Of a DNA stretch of 64,000 nucleotides, positions 55,874 to 64,000 are shown one piece after another; within the stretch, counting starts at the first letter, position 1; the number at the start of each line of letters is the position of its first letter. Below the pieces are notes generated by a model. The model searched no databases. It was not told the origin of the DNA and worked only from the letters and a program-made list of their open reading frames with translations. Source of the DNA: Jiangella endophytica (GTDB taxonomy: Bacteria > Actinomycetota > Actinomycetes > Jiangellales > Jiangellaceae); assembly GCF_003427025.1 (NCBI RefSeq), contig NZ_QVAI01000011.1, forward strand, positions 62,001 through 126,000, read 5' to 3'. The position numbers were made by a program, and so were the translations under genes.

Positions 55874-57039
55874 TGCTGGCCGAGGTCGACCACTTCATCG
55901 AGACGCGGGTCGCGCCGGCGGCGCGGGCCATCGACGCCGAGGCCGCGTTCTTCCCGGATCTGCTCGGGGACGCGGCGGCGCTCGGCCTGCAGGGGCTCGT
56001 GCACGACGACGCCGGCGGGCTGGACGTCGCGCGGATGGACCTCGCCCGCGAGGTCACCGAGCGCCTCGCGACGCACAGCCCGGCGGTCGCGCTGGGCGTC
56101 GCCGGGGCGCGGCTGTCGGCCTACCTGCTGGCCAAGTACGCGCCCGAGCACCTGCGCGAGCGCTGGGTGGCGTCGACGCTGGCGGCGCGGACGTACGGGT
56201 CGTTCGCGATCACCGAGCCCGACGCCGGCACCGACATCCGCGCGCTGAGCACCGTCGCCGTGCCCGACGGCGACCACTACCGGCTGACCGGGCACAAGTG
56301 CTGGGTCGGTTTCGCGCCGGTCGCGCACGTCGCGATCGTGCTGGCCAAGGTCGGGAGCACGGAGCGGGACGCGCCCATGGTCGCGCTCGTCGTCGACATG
56401 GCCTCCCCCGGCGCCACCGGCCGGCCCGGTCCGGAGCTGTCCGGGTTCCGCGGCATGCCCAACGGCGAGCTGCTCTTCGACGGCGTCCGGGTGCCGCGCG
56501 GCGACCGGCTGGGCGTCGAGGGGTTCGCCGGGATGATGGACGGTCTCAACATGGCTCGCATCGACGCCGCCGCGTACGCGTGCGGCCTGCTGCGCGGCGC
56601 GCTGCTGGCCGGGCTCGCCCGGGCCGGCGGCAGGCAGGCGTTCGGGCGGCCGATCGGCGACCTCGCGATCATCCAGCGCAAGCTCGGCCGGATGGCCGCC
56701 GACTACCGTGCGGCACGGGAGCTGACCCGGCGGGCGGCCGAGTCGTTCGCCCGCGGTGGCGGCGGCGACCAGGACGTCGTGTCGATGGCGAAGCTGTTCG
56801 CCTCCGACGCCGCCCGCCGGCACACCGACGAGGCCATGCAGATCCACGGCGCGCTCGGCGTCGTCGTCGACGAGGACGTGAACCGCATGCATCGCGACGC
56901 GAAGGTGACGCAGATCTTCGACGGCACCAGCGAGATCCACGAGACGATGCTCGGCCGGCGGGCGCTGCGGATGCTGGCCCGCGGCGAGCCGCTGACCGCG
57001 TTCCTCGACGCCGACGCCGTGGCGGGAGCGGGCGCATGA
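55873..57039 (+). CDS. Acyl-CoA dehydrogenase
   Basis: A 388-residue flavoprotein with TYGSFAITEPDAGTDIRALSTVAV (FAD-loop signature), GHKCWVGFAPVAHVAIVLAK, RQAFGRPIGDLAIIQRKLGRMA and QIFDGTSEIHETMLGRRALR, the C-terminal block with the typical catalytic region. It would introduce a 2,3-double bond into an acyl-CoA and pass electrons to ETF. N-terminal helices are shorter than usual for the family. It is coupled at both ends in the operon. Confidence 0.93.
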   Translation: MLAEVDHFIETRVAPAARAIDAEAAFFPDLLGDAAALGLQGLVHDDAGGLDVARMDLAREVTERLATHSPAVALGVAGARLSAYLLAKYAPEHLRERWVASTLAARTYGSFAITEPDAGTDIRALSTVAVPDGDHYRLTGHKCWVGFAPVAHVAIVLAKVGSTERDAPMVALVVDMASPGATGRPGPELSGFRGMPNGELLFDGVRVPRGDRLGVEGFAGMMDGLNMARIDAAAYACGLLRGALLAGLARAGGRQAFGRPIGDLAIIQRKLGRMAADYRAARELTRRAAESFARGGGGDQDVVSMAKLFASDAARRHTDEAMQIHGALGVVVDEDVNRMHRDAKVTQIFDGTSEIHETMLGRRALRMLARGEPLTAFLDADAVAGAGA

Positions 57040-57785
57040 GCGGGCCGCTGACCGGCGAGGTCGCGCTGGTGACCGGGGCGACCGGCGCCCTGGGCGCGGC
57101 GATCTGCCGCGATCTCGCCCGCGCCGGCGCCGACGTCGCCGTCCACCACCTCGACGAGCCCGAGGCCGCCGGGGCGCTGGCGGACGAGCTGGCGTCGTTC
57201 GGTGTGCGGACGACGACGGTGGCGGCCGACGTGACGTCGTGGGACCAGGTGGCCGCGGCGGTCTCGGCCGTCGCGCGGGCACTGGGGACCATCACCGTGC
57301 TGGTGAACAACGCCGGGTTCATGGAGCCGGTGCGCATCGTCGACTCCGGGCTGGCCGACTGGCGGCGCACGCTGGGCGTCGACCTCGACGGTGTCTTCGT
57401 CGTCACCCGGCACGTGCTGCCCGGGATGCTCGAGACGCACGGCCGCATCGTCAACGTGTCGTCGCAGCTGGCCTTCAAGGGCGCCGTCGACTACGTCGCG
57501 TACGCCACCGCGAAGGCCGGCGTGCTCGGCTTCACGAAGGCGCTGGCCCGCGAGGTCGGGCCGCGGGTGCGCGTCAACGCCATCGCGCCGGGCCCGATCG
57601 ACACGCCGATGGTGCGGCCGTACGCGACGCCGGACTGGGTGCACGCGCGCACCCGCGACTCCGTCACCGCGCGGCTCGGCTCGCCGGAGGAGATCGGCCC
57701 GGCCGTGGTGTTCCTCGCCGGGCCGGGCGCGGAGCTGATGCACGGGCAGACGCTGCACCTCAACGGCGGCGGGGTGATGACGTGA
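57036..57785 (+). CDS. Short-chain dehydrogenase/reductase (FabG-like)
   Basis: A 249-residue SDR with TGATGALGAAI (cofactor loop), VNNAGFMEP (NNAG), VSSQLAFKGAVDYVAYATAKAG (catalytic Ser and YxxxK) and NAIAPGPIDTPMV. It would oxidise a 3-hydroxyacyl-CoA to the 3-oxo form or act on a related hydroxy acid. It overlaps the CoA dehydrogenase gene (ATGA) and the fused CoA transferase gene (GTGA), so it fits between the hydratases and the CoA transferase. Confidence 0.93.
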   Translation: MSGPLTGEVALVTGATGALGAAICRDLARAGADVAVHHLDEPEAAGALADELASFGVRTTTVAADVTSWDQVAAAVSAVARALGTITVLVNNAGFMEPVRIVDSGLADWRRTLGVDLDGVFVVTRHVLPGMLETHGRIVNVSSQLAFKGAVDYVAYATAKAGVLGFTKALAREVGPRVRVNAIAPGPIDTPMVRPYATPDWVHARTRDSVTARLGSPEEIGPAVVFLAGPGAELMHGQTLHLNGGGVMT

Positions 57786-59308
57786 GGGGACGGGTCCGGT
57801 TCCTGACCGCCGAGGCCGCCGCGGACCTCGTCCAGGACGGGCAGACGCTGGCGATCGGCGGCTCCGGCGGCGGGCTGCTGGAGCCGGACGCCCTGCTGGC
57901 GGCGCTCGGCCGCCGGTTCCGCGCGACCGGGTCGCCGCGCGGGCTGGACCTCGTCCACACCACCGGGATCGGCGACCGGCAGGGCGGCGGCATGGACCAC
58001 CTCGCGCAGCGCGGGCTGGTGCGCTCCGTCGTCGCCGGCAACTGGGGCATGGCACCGGCGATGAGCGCGATGGCCGTCGCCGGCGAGTTCGAGGCGTACA
58101 ACTTCCCGCAGGGCGTGATGAGCCAGCTGTTCCGCGAGATCGCCGCCGGCCGGCCGGGGGTCGTCACGCACGTCGGGCTCGGCACGTTCTGCGACCCGCG
58201 GGTCGAGGCCGGCCGGCTCAACGACGTCAGCCCGCAGACCCGGGTCGAGGTGGTGGAGCTGGCCGGGCGCGAGTGGCTGTTCTACCCGGGGTTCGACCTG
58301 GACGTCTGCTTCATCCGCGGCACGACCGCCGACGAGCGCGGCAACCTCTCCTTCGAGCAGGAGGGTGCGCGACTGGAGATGCTGGCGATCGCGCAGGCCA
58401 CCCGCAACCGTGGCGGCCTCGTCATCGCGCAGGTCAAGCAAGTCGCGAAGGCCGGCACCCTGGACCCGCGCCTGGTCGCCGTCCCCGGCATCTGCGTCGA
58501 CGTCGTCGTGCACCATCCCGCGCAGAAGCAGGTGGTGACGCACGTGTACAACCCGGCGTTCTCCGGCGAGCTGCGGGCCGCCGCGTCGACGCTGCCGCCG
58601 TTCCCGCTGGACGCGCGGAAGGTGGTGGCGCGGCGGGCCCTGTCGGAGATCGAGGCGGGCGACGTCGTCAACCTGGGCGTCGGGATCGCCGACGGCATCG
58701 CCTCGGTGGCGGCCGAGGACGGCCGGCTGGACGAGTTCACGACGACGATCGAGCAGGGCGCCGTCGGCGGGATCCCGGCCCGTGGCGTGATCTTCGGCGT
58801 CGCGACGAACCCGGAGGCGATCCTGGACCAGCCGGCCCAGTTCGACTTCTACGACGGCGGCGGGCTGGACATCGCGTTCCTCGGGTTCGCCCAGGTCGAC
58901 GCCGTGGGGAACGTCAACGTGTCGAAGTTCGGCTCGCGCGTCGTCGGGACCGGCGGGTTCGTCGACATCAGCCAGAACGCCGGCACCGTCGTGTTCTGCG
59001 GGACGTTCACCGCCGGCGGCCTGGACGTCCGCGTCGGCGGCGGCGAGCTGCGCGTCGTCACGGAGGGCGAGCACCCGAAGTTCGTCCCCGCCGTCGCCCA
59101 GGTGACGTTCAGCGCGCGCGAGTCCGTGGCCCGTGGGCAGCGGGTCCGCTACGTCACCGAGCGGGCGGTGTTCGACCTGACGGCTCGCGGGTTGCGCCTC
59201 CTCGAGGTGGCGCCCGGGGTCGACGTGCGCCGCGACGTCCTCGACCGGATCCCGTTCGACGTGCTCGTCGAGGACGTCAGGACGATGGAGCCCGAGTACT
59301 TTCAGTAG
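57782..59308 (+). CDS. Fused alpha-beta type I CoA transferase
   Basis: A 508-residue protein joining both subunits of a 3-oxoacid/acetate CoA transferase in one chain. The alpha half (1-265) has LAIGGSGGGLLEPDALLAAL and FRGTTAD-like CFIRGTTADERGNLSFE; the beta half has VNLGVGIADGIASVAAE and TTIEQGAVGGIPA, where the Glu is the CoA-accepting catalytic residue. It could move CoA between a 3-oxo acid and acetate or succinate. The GTG start overlaps the SDR stop. Confidence 0.93.
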   Translation: MRGRVRFLTAEAAADLVQDGQTLAIGGSGGGLLEPDALLAALGRRFRATGSPRGLDLVHTTGIGDRQGGGMDHLAQRGLVRSVVAGNWGMAPAMSAMAVAGEFEAYNFPQGVMSQLFREIAAGRPGVVTHVGLGTFCDPRVEAGRLNDVSPQTRVEVVELAGREWLFYPGFDLDVCFIRGTTADERGNLSFEQEGARLEMLAIAQATRNRGGLVIAQVKQVAKAGTLDPRLVAVPGICVDVVVHHPAQKQVVTHVYNPAFSGELRAAASTLPPFPLDARKVVARRALSEIEAGDVVNLGVGIADGIASVAAEDGRLDEFTTTIEQGAVGGIPARGVIFGVATNPEAILDQPAQFDFYDGGGLDIAFLGFAQVDAVGNVNVSKFGSRVVGTGGFVDISQNAGTVVFCGTFTAGGLDVRVGGGELRVVTEGEHPKFVPAVAQVTFSARESVARGQRVRYVTERAVFDLTARGLRLLEVAPGVDVRRDVLDRIPFDVLVEDVRTMEPEYFQ

Positions 59309-60358
59309 GTGCAGACGATGCAGGACGACGCTACGCCGGAGCACACCCGGCGGCCGACCATCAAGGACGTTGCGGAACGTGCGGGCGTCACCAAGGCCAC
59401 CGTCTCGAAGTACCTCAACCGGGCGCACGGCTACGCGATGGCGGCGTCGACGCGCGAGCGGATCCGGGCCGCGATCCAGGAGCTGGACTTCCAGCCCAGC
59501 CCGCTGGCCCGCGGCCTCAGCCGCAGCGCGACGTCGACCATCGGGCTGGTGGTCGCCGACATCCGCAGCCAGTTCTACCCCGACCTCGTCGCCAGCATCC
59601 AGACCGCGGCCGAGGCGGCCGGCTACACGCTGGTCCTCGGCAGCTCCGGCGACGACCCGGGCCGCGAGCTGGACATCATCCGCTCCATGGCCCACCGCCG
59701 CGTCGACGGCGTCGTGCTGGTGGCGGTCCGCTCCGAGAGCGACCACATCCATTACCTGCGCCGGCGCGGCATCCAGATCGTGCTGGCCAGCCGCGACCTG
59801 CCCGAGCTCGTCGCCGACACCGTCGTGGTCGACAGCCTGGCCGGGGCGCGGTCGGCGGTGCGGCACCTGCGTTCGCTCGGCCACCGGCGGCTGGCCCACG
59901 TCGCCGGCGAGGCGACCGTCAAGCCGTTCGCCGACCGGCGGCGCGGCTTCTCGCTGGAGACCGCCGACCTCGCCGGCCTCCCCGTCGAGGTCGCGGCCTC
60001 GACCATCGAAGGCGGACGGGCGGCCGCGCGTGCCCTCCTCGACGTCGCCTCGCCGCCGACGGGCATCTTCTTCGCCAGCGACACCATGGCTCTCGGCGGC
60101 CTCATGGCCTGCGCCGACCTCGGCCTGCGCGTCCCCGACGACGTGTCCATCGTCGGCTTCGACAACGTGACGGTCGGCCAGCTGCCCGGCATCGGCCTCA
60201 CCACCGTCGACTCCGACGCCGCCCGGGTCGGCGAGGAGGCGACGGAGCTGCTGCTCAAACGCATCCTCGCCCCCGCCGACGCCGCCGCCGACCCCGTCCT
60301 CGTCACCCGCCCCGCCGAACTCGTCGTCCGCACCTCCGCCGACTCGCCCCGCGCCTAG
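59309..60358 (+). CDS. LacI family transcriptional regulator
   Basis: A 349-residue regulator: N-terminal helix-turn-helix TIKDVAERAGVTKATVSKYLNRAHGY (residues 17-42) and a periplasmic-binding-like effector domain with GLVVADIRSQFYPDLVASIQTAAEAAGYTLVLGSS and DVSIVGFDN. The last gene of the operon, it starts at a GTG directly after the preceding TAG, so it is made with the enzymes. It probably binds the two ACCGGT-centred operators at the operon promoter and is released by the imported compound or a CoA-pathway intermediate. Confidence 0.93.
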   Translation: MQTMQDDATPEHTRRPTIKDVAERAGVTKATVSKYLNRAHGYAMAASTRERIRAAIQELDFQPSPLARGLSRSATSTIGLVVADIRSQFYPDLVASIQTAAEAAGYTLVLGSSGDDPGRELDIIRSMAHRRVDGVVLVAVRSESDHIHYLRRRGIQIVLASRDLPELVADTVVVDSLAGARSAVRHLRSLGHRRLAHVAGEATVKPFADRRRGFSLETADLAGLPVEVAASTIEGGRAAARALLDVASPPTGIFFASDTMALGGLMACADLGLRVPDDVSIVGFDNVTVGQLPGIGLTTVDSDAARVGEEATELLLKRILAPADAAADPVLVTRPAELVVRTSADSPRA

Positions 60359-60834
60359 GTGTACCCGGCCATCGGGGTGGTGTGAGGCGGCTTGTGGTTG
60401 GGAGCCCGCCGAGTGCGCTGTGGCGTCGTCGAGTGTGGCGGTAGCCCAGGCGTTGTCGGTCATCGGCCGTTCGATCCGGCTGATGCCGTGCTCGGCGACA
60501 TGGGCTTGGGGCTGGCCGCCCCCTCCGGATGGGTCGTGCAGCCTTCGACAAGCCACACCCCGCCCGGGGGCTCTCACCCGTTCGACCCGACACACCCGCC
60601 ACCCACCTCGCGGCCGGATACAGCGAGGGGGTTCGTCTCCCTGCCCAGGGCCTAGGACGTTCCGGACCTGTAGACGCACACGCCAACAGTGGGCGCCGGT
60701 GTCGACACCCTGGGAGAGGACCGCCGACCCGACCGCCTCGACAGCGTCTGTTCCGCCGATCACACCGGGGCCGGAAACTGTCACGAACCACCCTTCTGCT
60801 CCGTCGTCTGGGTGAGAGCACGAGGAGGCAGCAG
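60359..60834 (+). other. Gene-free spacer between LacI and NDH-2 genes
   Basis: About 475 bases with no convincing gene on either strand; short frames here lack family resemblance and ribosome sites. It contains the 12-base palindrome GGTGTCGACACC (60698-60709), which could be a regulator site for the downstream gene, and GC-rich inverted stretches near 60509-60575. The NDH-2 promoter should be toward its right end; I could not assign elements. Confidence 0.5.
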
Positions 60835-62172
60835 ATGCGCAGGATCCTGATCGTCGGCGGCGGCTACGCCGGGTTCTACACCGCGTGGAAGCTGGAGAAG
60901 AAGCTGCGCCCGCACGAGGCGGACGTCACGATCGTCGACCCGCGGCCGTACATGACGTACCAGCCCTTCCTGCCCGAAGTGACCGCCGGTTCGGTCGAGG
61001 CCCGGCACGTCGCGGTGTCGCTGCGGCGGCACCTGCGCCGCACGCACATCATCGCCGGGCGGGTCGTGAACATCGACCACGCGCACCGGACGGCCACCGT
61101 CAGCACGGCCGACGCGGCGGACCGGGAGGTGGGGTACGACGTCATCGTGGTGACGGCGGGCGCCGTCACGCGGACGTTCCCGATCCCGGGGGTGGCGGAC
61201 GAGGCGATCGGCCTCAAGCACGTCGAGGAGGCGGTCGCCATCCGGGACCGGCTGCTGACGGCGTTCGAGCGGGCGGCCGCGCTGCCGCCCGGCCGGGAGC
61301 GGCGGCGGCTGCTGACGGTGACGGTGGTCGGCGGCGGGTTCACCGGCGTCGAGGGGTTCGGCGAGCTGCTGTCGCTGGCCACCGCGCTGCTGAAGCACTA
61401 CCCGGAGCTCAGCGCCGACGACCTCGCGTTCCACCTGGTGGAGGTGCGCGACCGCATCCTGCCGGAGGTCACCGACCAGCCGGGCGCCTGGGTCGTCCGG
61501 CACCTGGAGCGGCGTGGCGCGCACGTCCACCTCGGCACCAAGCTGGTGTCGGCGCGGGACGGGCACATCGTGCTGTCGGACGGCGCGGAGTACGACAACC
61601 ACCTGCTCGTCTGGACCGCCGGCAACCAGAGCAACCCGGTCGTCGCGCGGCACACGGACCTGCCGGTCGACCAGCAGGGGCTGTTCCGGGTCCGGGTCGA
61701 CCTGCGCCTGGGCACCGACGACGCGCCGGTGCCGGACGCGTGGGCGGCCGGCGACAACGCGGCCGTCCCCGACCTCACGTCGGACCTGCCCGACGCACAC
61801 GTCGTGCCCAACGCGCAGAACGCCGTCCGGCAGGGCAAGCGCCTGGCCAAGAACATCGTCGCCGACCTCCGCGGCCGCAGGACGAAGCCGTACGCACACC
61901 ACAGCCTCGGCACCGTCGCGACGCTCGGCCTGGGCAAGGGCATCTTCCAGTACCGCCGCATCGTCATCACCGGCCTGCTCGCCTGGCTCATGCACCGCGG
62001 CTACCACGTACTGGCGGTCCCGACGTGGGAGCGCAAGGTCCGCGTGTTCCTCGTCTGGGCGGCGGCACTGTTCTACGGACGCGACATCGTGTCGCTGCTG
62101 TCGGTGCAGCACCCACGGGCCGCGTTCCTCGACGCGACGCTGGGCGCCCGCGACCGCGACCGCGACGAGTAG
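60835..62172 (+). CDS. ndh: Type II NADH dehydrogenase
   Basis: A 445-residue FAD enzyme that passes electrons from NADH to menaquinone without proton pumping. FAD motif LIVGGGYAGFYTAWKLEKKL (residues 4-23), second nucleotide motif TVTVVGGGFTGVEGFGEL for NADH, and PDAWAAGDNAAVPDL near the C-terminus for FAD. The C-terminal amphipathic region (RRIVITGLLAWLMHRGYHVLAVP) anchors it to the membrane. GAGGAGG precedes the ATG. The variant GFGEL in the second motif is unusual but fits the family. Confidence 0.92.
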   Translation: MRRILIVGGGYAGFYTAWKLEKKLRPHEADVTIVDPRPYMTYQPFLPEVTAGSVEARHVAVSLRRHLRRTHIIAGRVVNIDHAHRTATVSTADAADREVGYDVIVVTAGAVTRTFPIPGVADEAIGLKHVEEAVAIRDRLLTAFERAAALPPGRERRRLLTVTVVGGGFTGVEGFGELLSLATALLKHYPELSADDLAFHLVEVRDRILPEVTDQPGAWVVRHLERRGAHVHLGTKLVSARDGHIVLSDGAEYDNHLLVWTAGNQSNPVVARHTDLPVDQQGLFRVRVDLRLGTDDAPVPDAWAAGDNAAVPDLTSDLPDAHVVPNAQNAVRQGKRLAKNIVADLRGRRTKPYAHHSLGTVATLGLGKGIFQYRRIVITGLLAWLMHRGYHVLAVPTWERKVRVFLVWAAALFYGRDIVSLLSVQHPRAAFLDATLGARDRDRDE

Positions 62173-62256
62173 CGCGAGGTCATCCGGAGCGGAGGAGGCG
62201 GCCGCACCGCGCACCGCGAGAAGGTGGGGGGTAGCCGACCCGCGGTGGAGGTGGTC

Positions 62257-63654
62257 ATGACGACGACAGGTGCGAACCCGGCCGACGTCCTCGTGGTCTT
62301 CGGGATCACGGGCGATCTCGCGCGGGTGATGACGTTCCGCTCGCTGTACCGGCTCGAGGCGCGGGGCCTGCTCCAGTGCCCGATCGTCGGGGTCGCTGCC
62401 GACGACTGGACGGTGGACCGCCTGGTGCAGCGGGCCCGCGCGTCGATCGAGGGGACCGGCGAGCAGCTGGACCCGCAGGTGTTCGACCGGTTCGCCGCCC
62501 GTCTGTCGTACGTGAGCGGCGACTTCGCCGACGCCGCGACGTACGGGAGGGTCGGTGACGCGATCAAGGGCGCGGAGTCGCCGGTCTTCTACCTGGAGAT
62601 CCCGCCGTCCCTGTTCGCCACCGTCGTGAAAGGGCTGGCGGACGCGAGCCTGACGGCGTCGGCCCGGATCGTCGTGGAGAAGCCGTTCGGCCACGACCTC
62701 GCCTCGGCGCACGCCCTGGCCGAGGAACTGCACCAGTACGTCGACGAGTCGCAACTGTTCCGCATCGACCACTACCTCGGGAAGATGGGGATCGAGGAGA
62801 TCCTGTACCTGCGCTTCGCCAACTCGATCCTGGAACCGGTCTGGAACCGCGACCACGTGCGCTGCGTGCAGATCACCATGGCCGAGAGCTTCGGCGTCGA
62901 CGACCGCGGGCACTTCTACGACCCCGTCGGCGCGCTCCGCGACGTCGTCGTGAACCACCTGATGCAGGTGGTCGCCGCGGCGGCCATGGAGGCCCCGGCG
63001 CGCGGTGACGTCCGGACGATCAAGGAGTCCCAGCTCGCGCTGTTCCGGGCCGTCGCCGAGGCCGACCCGGCCCACTACGTGCGCGGCCAGTACGAGGGCT
63101 ACCTGGGCATCGACGGCGTCGCGGCCGACTCCGCGACCGAGACGTACGCCGCCCTGCGGCTGGAGATCGAGAACTGGCGCTGGTCCGGCGTCCCGTTCTT
63201 CATCCGGACCGGCAAGCGGCTGGCCGCGACGCAGACCGAGCTGCGGCTGGTCTTCAAGCACCCGCCGCGGCTGGGCTTCTGGCCGGAGGCGCAGCGCCCC
63301 CGCGCCGACCAGCTCGTGGTGCGGCTGGACCCGTCGACCGGGATCCGCATCGCGCTCGACGCCCGGCGGGCCGACCGCACCGGCGCCGCTCCCATCGACC
63401 TGGACATGGAGTTCGCCACCGAGGGCGGCGAGGGTCCGACCCCGTACGAGGTGCTGCTGCTCGCGGCCATGCAGGGCCGGTCCACCCGGTTCGCCCGGCA
63501 GGACGGCATCGAGGAGACCTGGCGGGTCATGCAGCCGCTGCTCGACTCCCCACCTCCGGTGCACCTCTACACGCCGGGAACATGGGGTCCGCAGGCGGCG
63601 GACGCGCTGACCGCGGGCGAGGGCGGCTGGCAGGACCCGTGGGTCGCGTCGTGA
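62257..63654 (+). CDS. zwf: Glucose-6-phosphate dehydrogenase
   Basis: A 465-residue enzyme of the oxidative pentose phosphate pathway. The cofactor loop is VVFGITGDLARVMTFRSLYRL (residues 13-33) and the substrate motifs are EKPFGHD (141-147) and RIDHYLGK (169-176), with the catalytic His in the latter. FFIRTGKRL is also typical. The glycine loop (GITGDLAR) deviates from the usual GASGDLAK. It lies 84 bases after ndh, in the same direction. It is not beside the usual tal-opcA-pgl genes, so it is probably a second, accessory copy. Confidence 0.93.
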   Translation: MTTTGANPADVLVVFGITGDLARVMTFRSLYRLEARGLLQCPIVGVAADDWTVDRLVQRARASIEGTGEQLDPQVFDRFAARLSYVSGDFADAATYGRVGDAIKGAESPVFYLEIPPSLFATVVKGLADASLTASARIVVEKPFGHDLASAHALAEELHQYVDESQLFRIDHYLGKMGIEEILYLRFANSILEPVWNRDHVRCVQITMAESFGVDDRGHFYDPVGALRDVVVNHLMQVVAAAAMEAPARGDVRTIKESQLALFRAVAEADPAHYVRGQYEGYLGIDGVAADSATETYAALRLEIENWRWSGVPFFIRTGKRLAATQTELRLVFKHPPRLGFWPEAQRPRADQLVVRLDPSTGIRIALDARRADRTGAAPIDLDMEFATEGGEGPTPYEVLLLAAMQGRSTRFARQDGIEETWRVMQPLLDSPPPVHLYTPGTWGPQAADALTAGEGGWQDPWVAS

Positions 63655-63679
63655 CGGCGGGCGGAGGGTAGGCGTCCGC

Positions 63680-64000
63680 ATGGGCGCGACGGCACGCACG
63701 CCGCAGCGGCCCGCGCTGGTCCTCACGGCGCTGATCCTGGTCGCGGCGGTGGCGAACCTCAATCTCGCGGTGGCCAACGTCGCGCTGCCCGACATCGGGA
63801 AGGCGTTCGACTCGTCGCAGACCACGCTGGACCTGATCGCCGTCGGCTACTCGCTCGGGCTGGCCGCGTCGGTGCTGTACCTCGGCGGGATCGGCGACCG
63901 CTACGGCCGCAAGCTCCTGCTGATCCTCGGCGTCACGCTGTCGGTACCCATTTGCCTGCTCGCGGCCTACGCCCCCTCCGACACCGTGCTGATCATCGCG
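63680..64000 (+). CDS. MFS transporter, DHA2-type, N-terminal part
   Basis: The ATG is at 63680, and the frame continues past the window edge, giving 107 residues. The visible part has the first helix (ALVLTALILVAAVANLNLAVANVALPDIGKAF), the DHA2-family VALPDIG motif, helix 2 and motif A GGIGDRYGRKLLLILG, then helix 3. This is the 12/14-helix EmrB/QacA-type drug exporter family. It starts 25 bases after zwf. The substrate cannot be told. Confidence 0.88.
   Translation, partial: MGATARTPQRPALVLTALILVAAVANLNLAVANVALPDIGKAFDSSQTTLDLIAVGYSLGLAASVLYLGGIGDRYGRKLLLILGVTLSVPICLLAAYAPSDTVLIIA

Noticed and set aside
50164-60358. Interpreting the operon as an ordinary sugar utilisation operon
   Set aside because: No sugar kinase, isomerase, glycosidase or sugar dehydrogenase is present; all enzymes after the permeases act on CoA thioesters or hydroxyacyl compounds.
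60392-60820. Short open frames in the spacer between lacI and ndh
   Set aside because: They are Pro/Arg/Ser-rich, overlap each other on both strands and lack initiation signals or family resemblance.

Overview
The window is a chromosomal segment of a high-GC Gram-positive actinomycete. The supports are very high GC with G/C-rich third codon positions, frequent GTG starts, many ATGA/GTGA stop-start overlaps, several apparently leaderless genes, and actinobacterial families such as DUF3817, a DUF7144-like protein, an encapsulin/DyP pair, Cys-free Zur-type ribosomal proteins and GntR-TetR hybrid regulators. The genus cannot be fixed from sequence alone. No tRNA, rRNA, CRISPR array, prophage or transposase was seen.

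Layout. 1-9120: the end of a siderophore-interacting protein, an SGNH hydrolase, the homoserine acetylation/sulfhydrylation pair metX-metY with a CoA-binding protein, divergent OsmC and flavin monooxygenase genes, a methyltransferase, a small alarmone synthetase, a flavodoxin and a P-loop kinase-like protein. 9297-23074: one minus-strand RiPP (ribosomally made, modified peptide) cluster. It holds an ABC exporter, a leader-binding cyclodehydratase partner, four precursor peptides, a YcaO cyclodehydratase, a SagB-type azoline dehydrogenase, a split LanB dehydratase, an M50 metalloprotease and a small membrane protein. Two copies of a palindromic intergenic repeat, in opposite orientation, bracket this segment at 8407-8536 and 25248-25357.

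23477-25243: a MerR regulator divergent from a short-chain dehydrogenase, and a small membrane protein. 25390-31767: a probable zinc-starvation (Zur) regulon. An eight-gene minus-strand operon encodes a COG0523-like protein, Cys-free L28 and S14, a small methyltransferase and a FecCD/FecB-type ABC importer. A convergent MFS transporter has its own Fur/Zur-like box. 31832-43347: accessory genes, two decayed genes, an enolase-superfamily/hydroxyacid dehydrogenase/alcohol dehydrogenase/IclR module, PrsW with a partner, and a sugar-dehydrogenase-like secreted protein with a GntR-TetR regulator. 43443-50052: an acetyltransferase-hydrolase pair, DyP peroxidase plus encapsulin, a multicopper oxidase, a metallophosphoesterase and an HxlR regulator.

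50164-60358: a tightly coupled ten-gene operon combining a sugar-type ABC importer with acyl-CoA enzymes (enoyl-CoA hydratase, CaiB-type CoA transferase, MaoC, acyl-CoA dehydrogenase, SDR, fused type I CoA transferase). It ends in its own LacI regulator, and two palindromic operators overlap the operon promoter. 60835-64000: NDH-2, glucose-6-phosphate dehydrogenase and the start of an MFS drug transporter.

The most distinctive system is the RiPP locus. The four precursor cores consist almost only of Cys, Ser, Thr and Gly, so nearly every residue could become an azole or a dehydroamino acid. The enzyme set (azole formation plus a split dehydratase, with no recognisable third SpaB_C-like pyridine synthase) suggests a linear polyazole/dehydroamino acid product rather than a classical thiopeptide. 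Precursors 1 and 2 arose by tandem duplication that also copied a strong hairpin.
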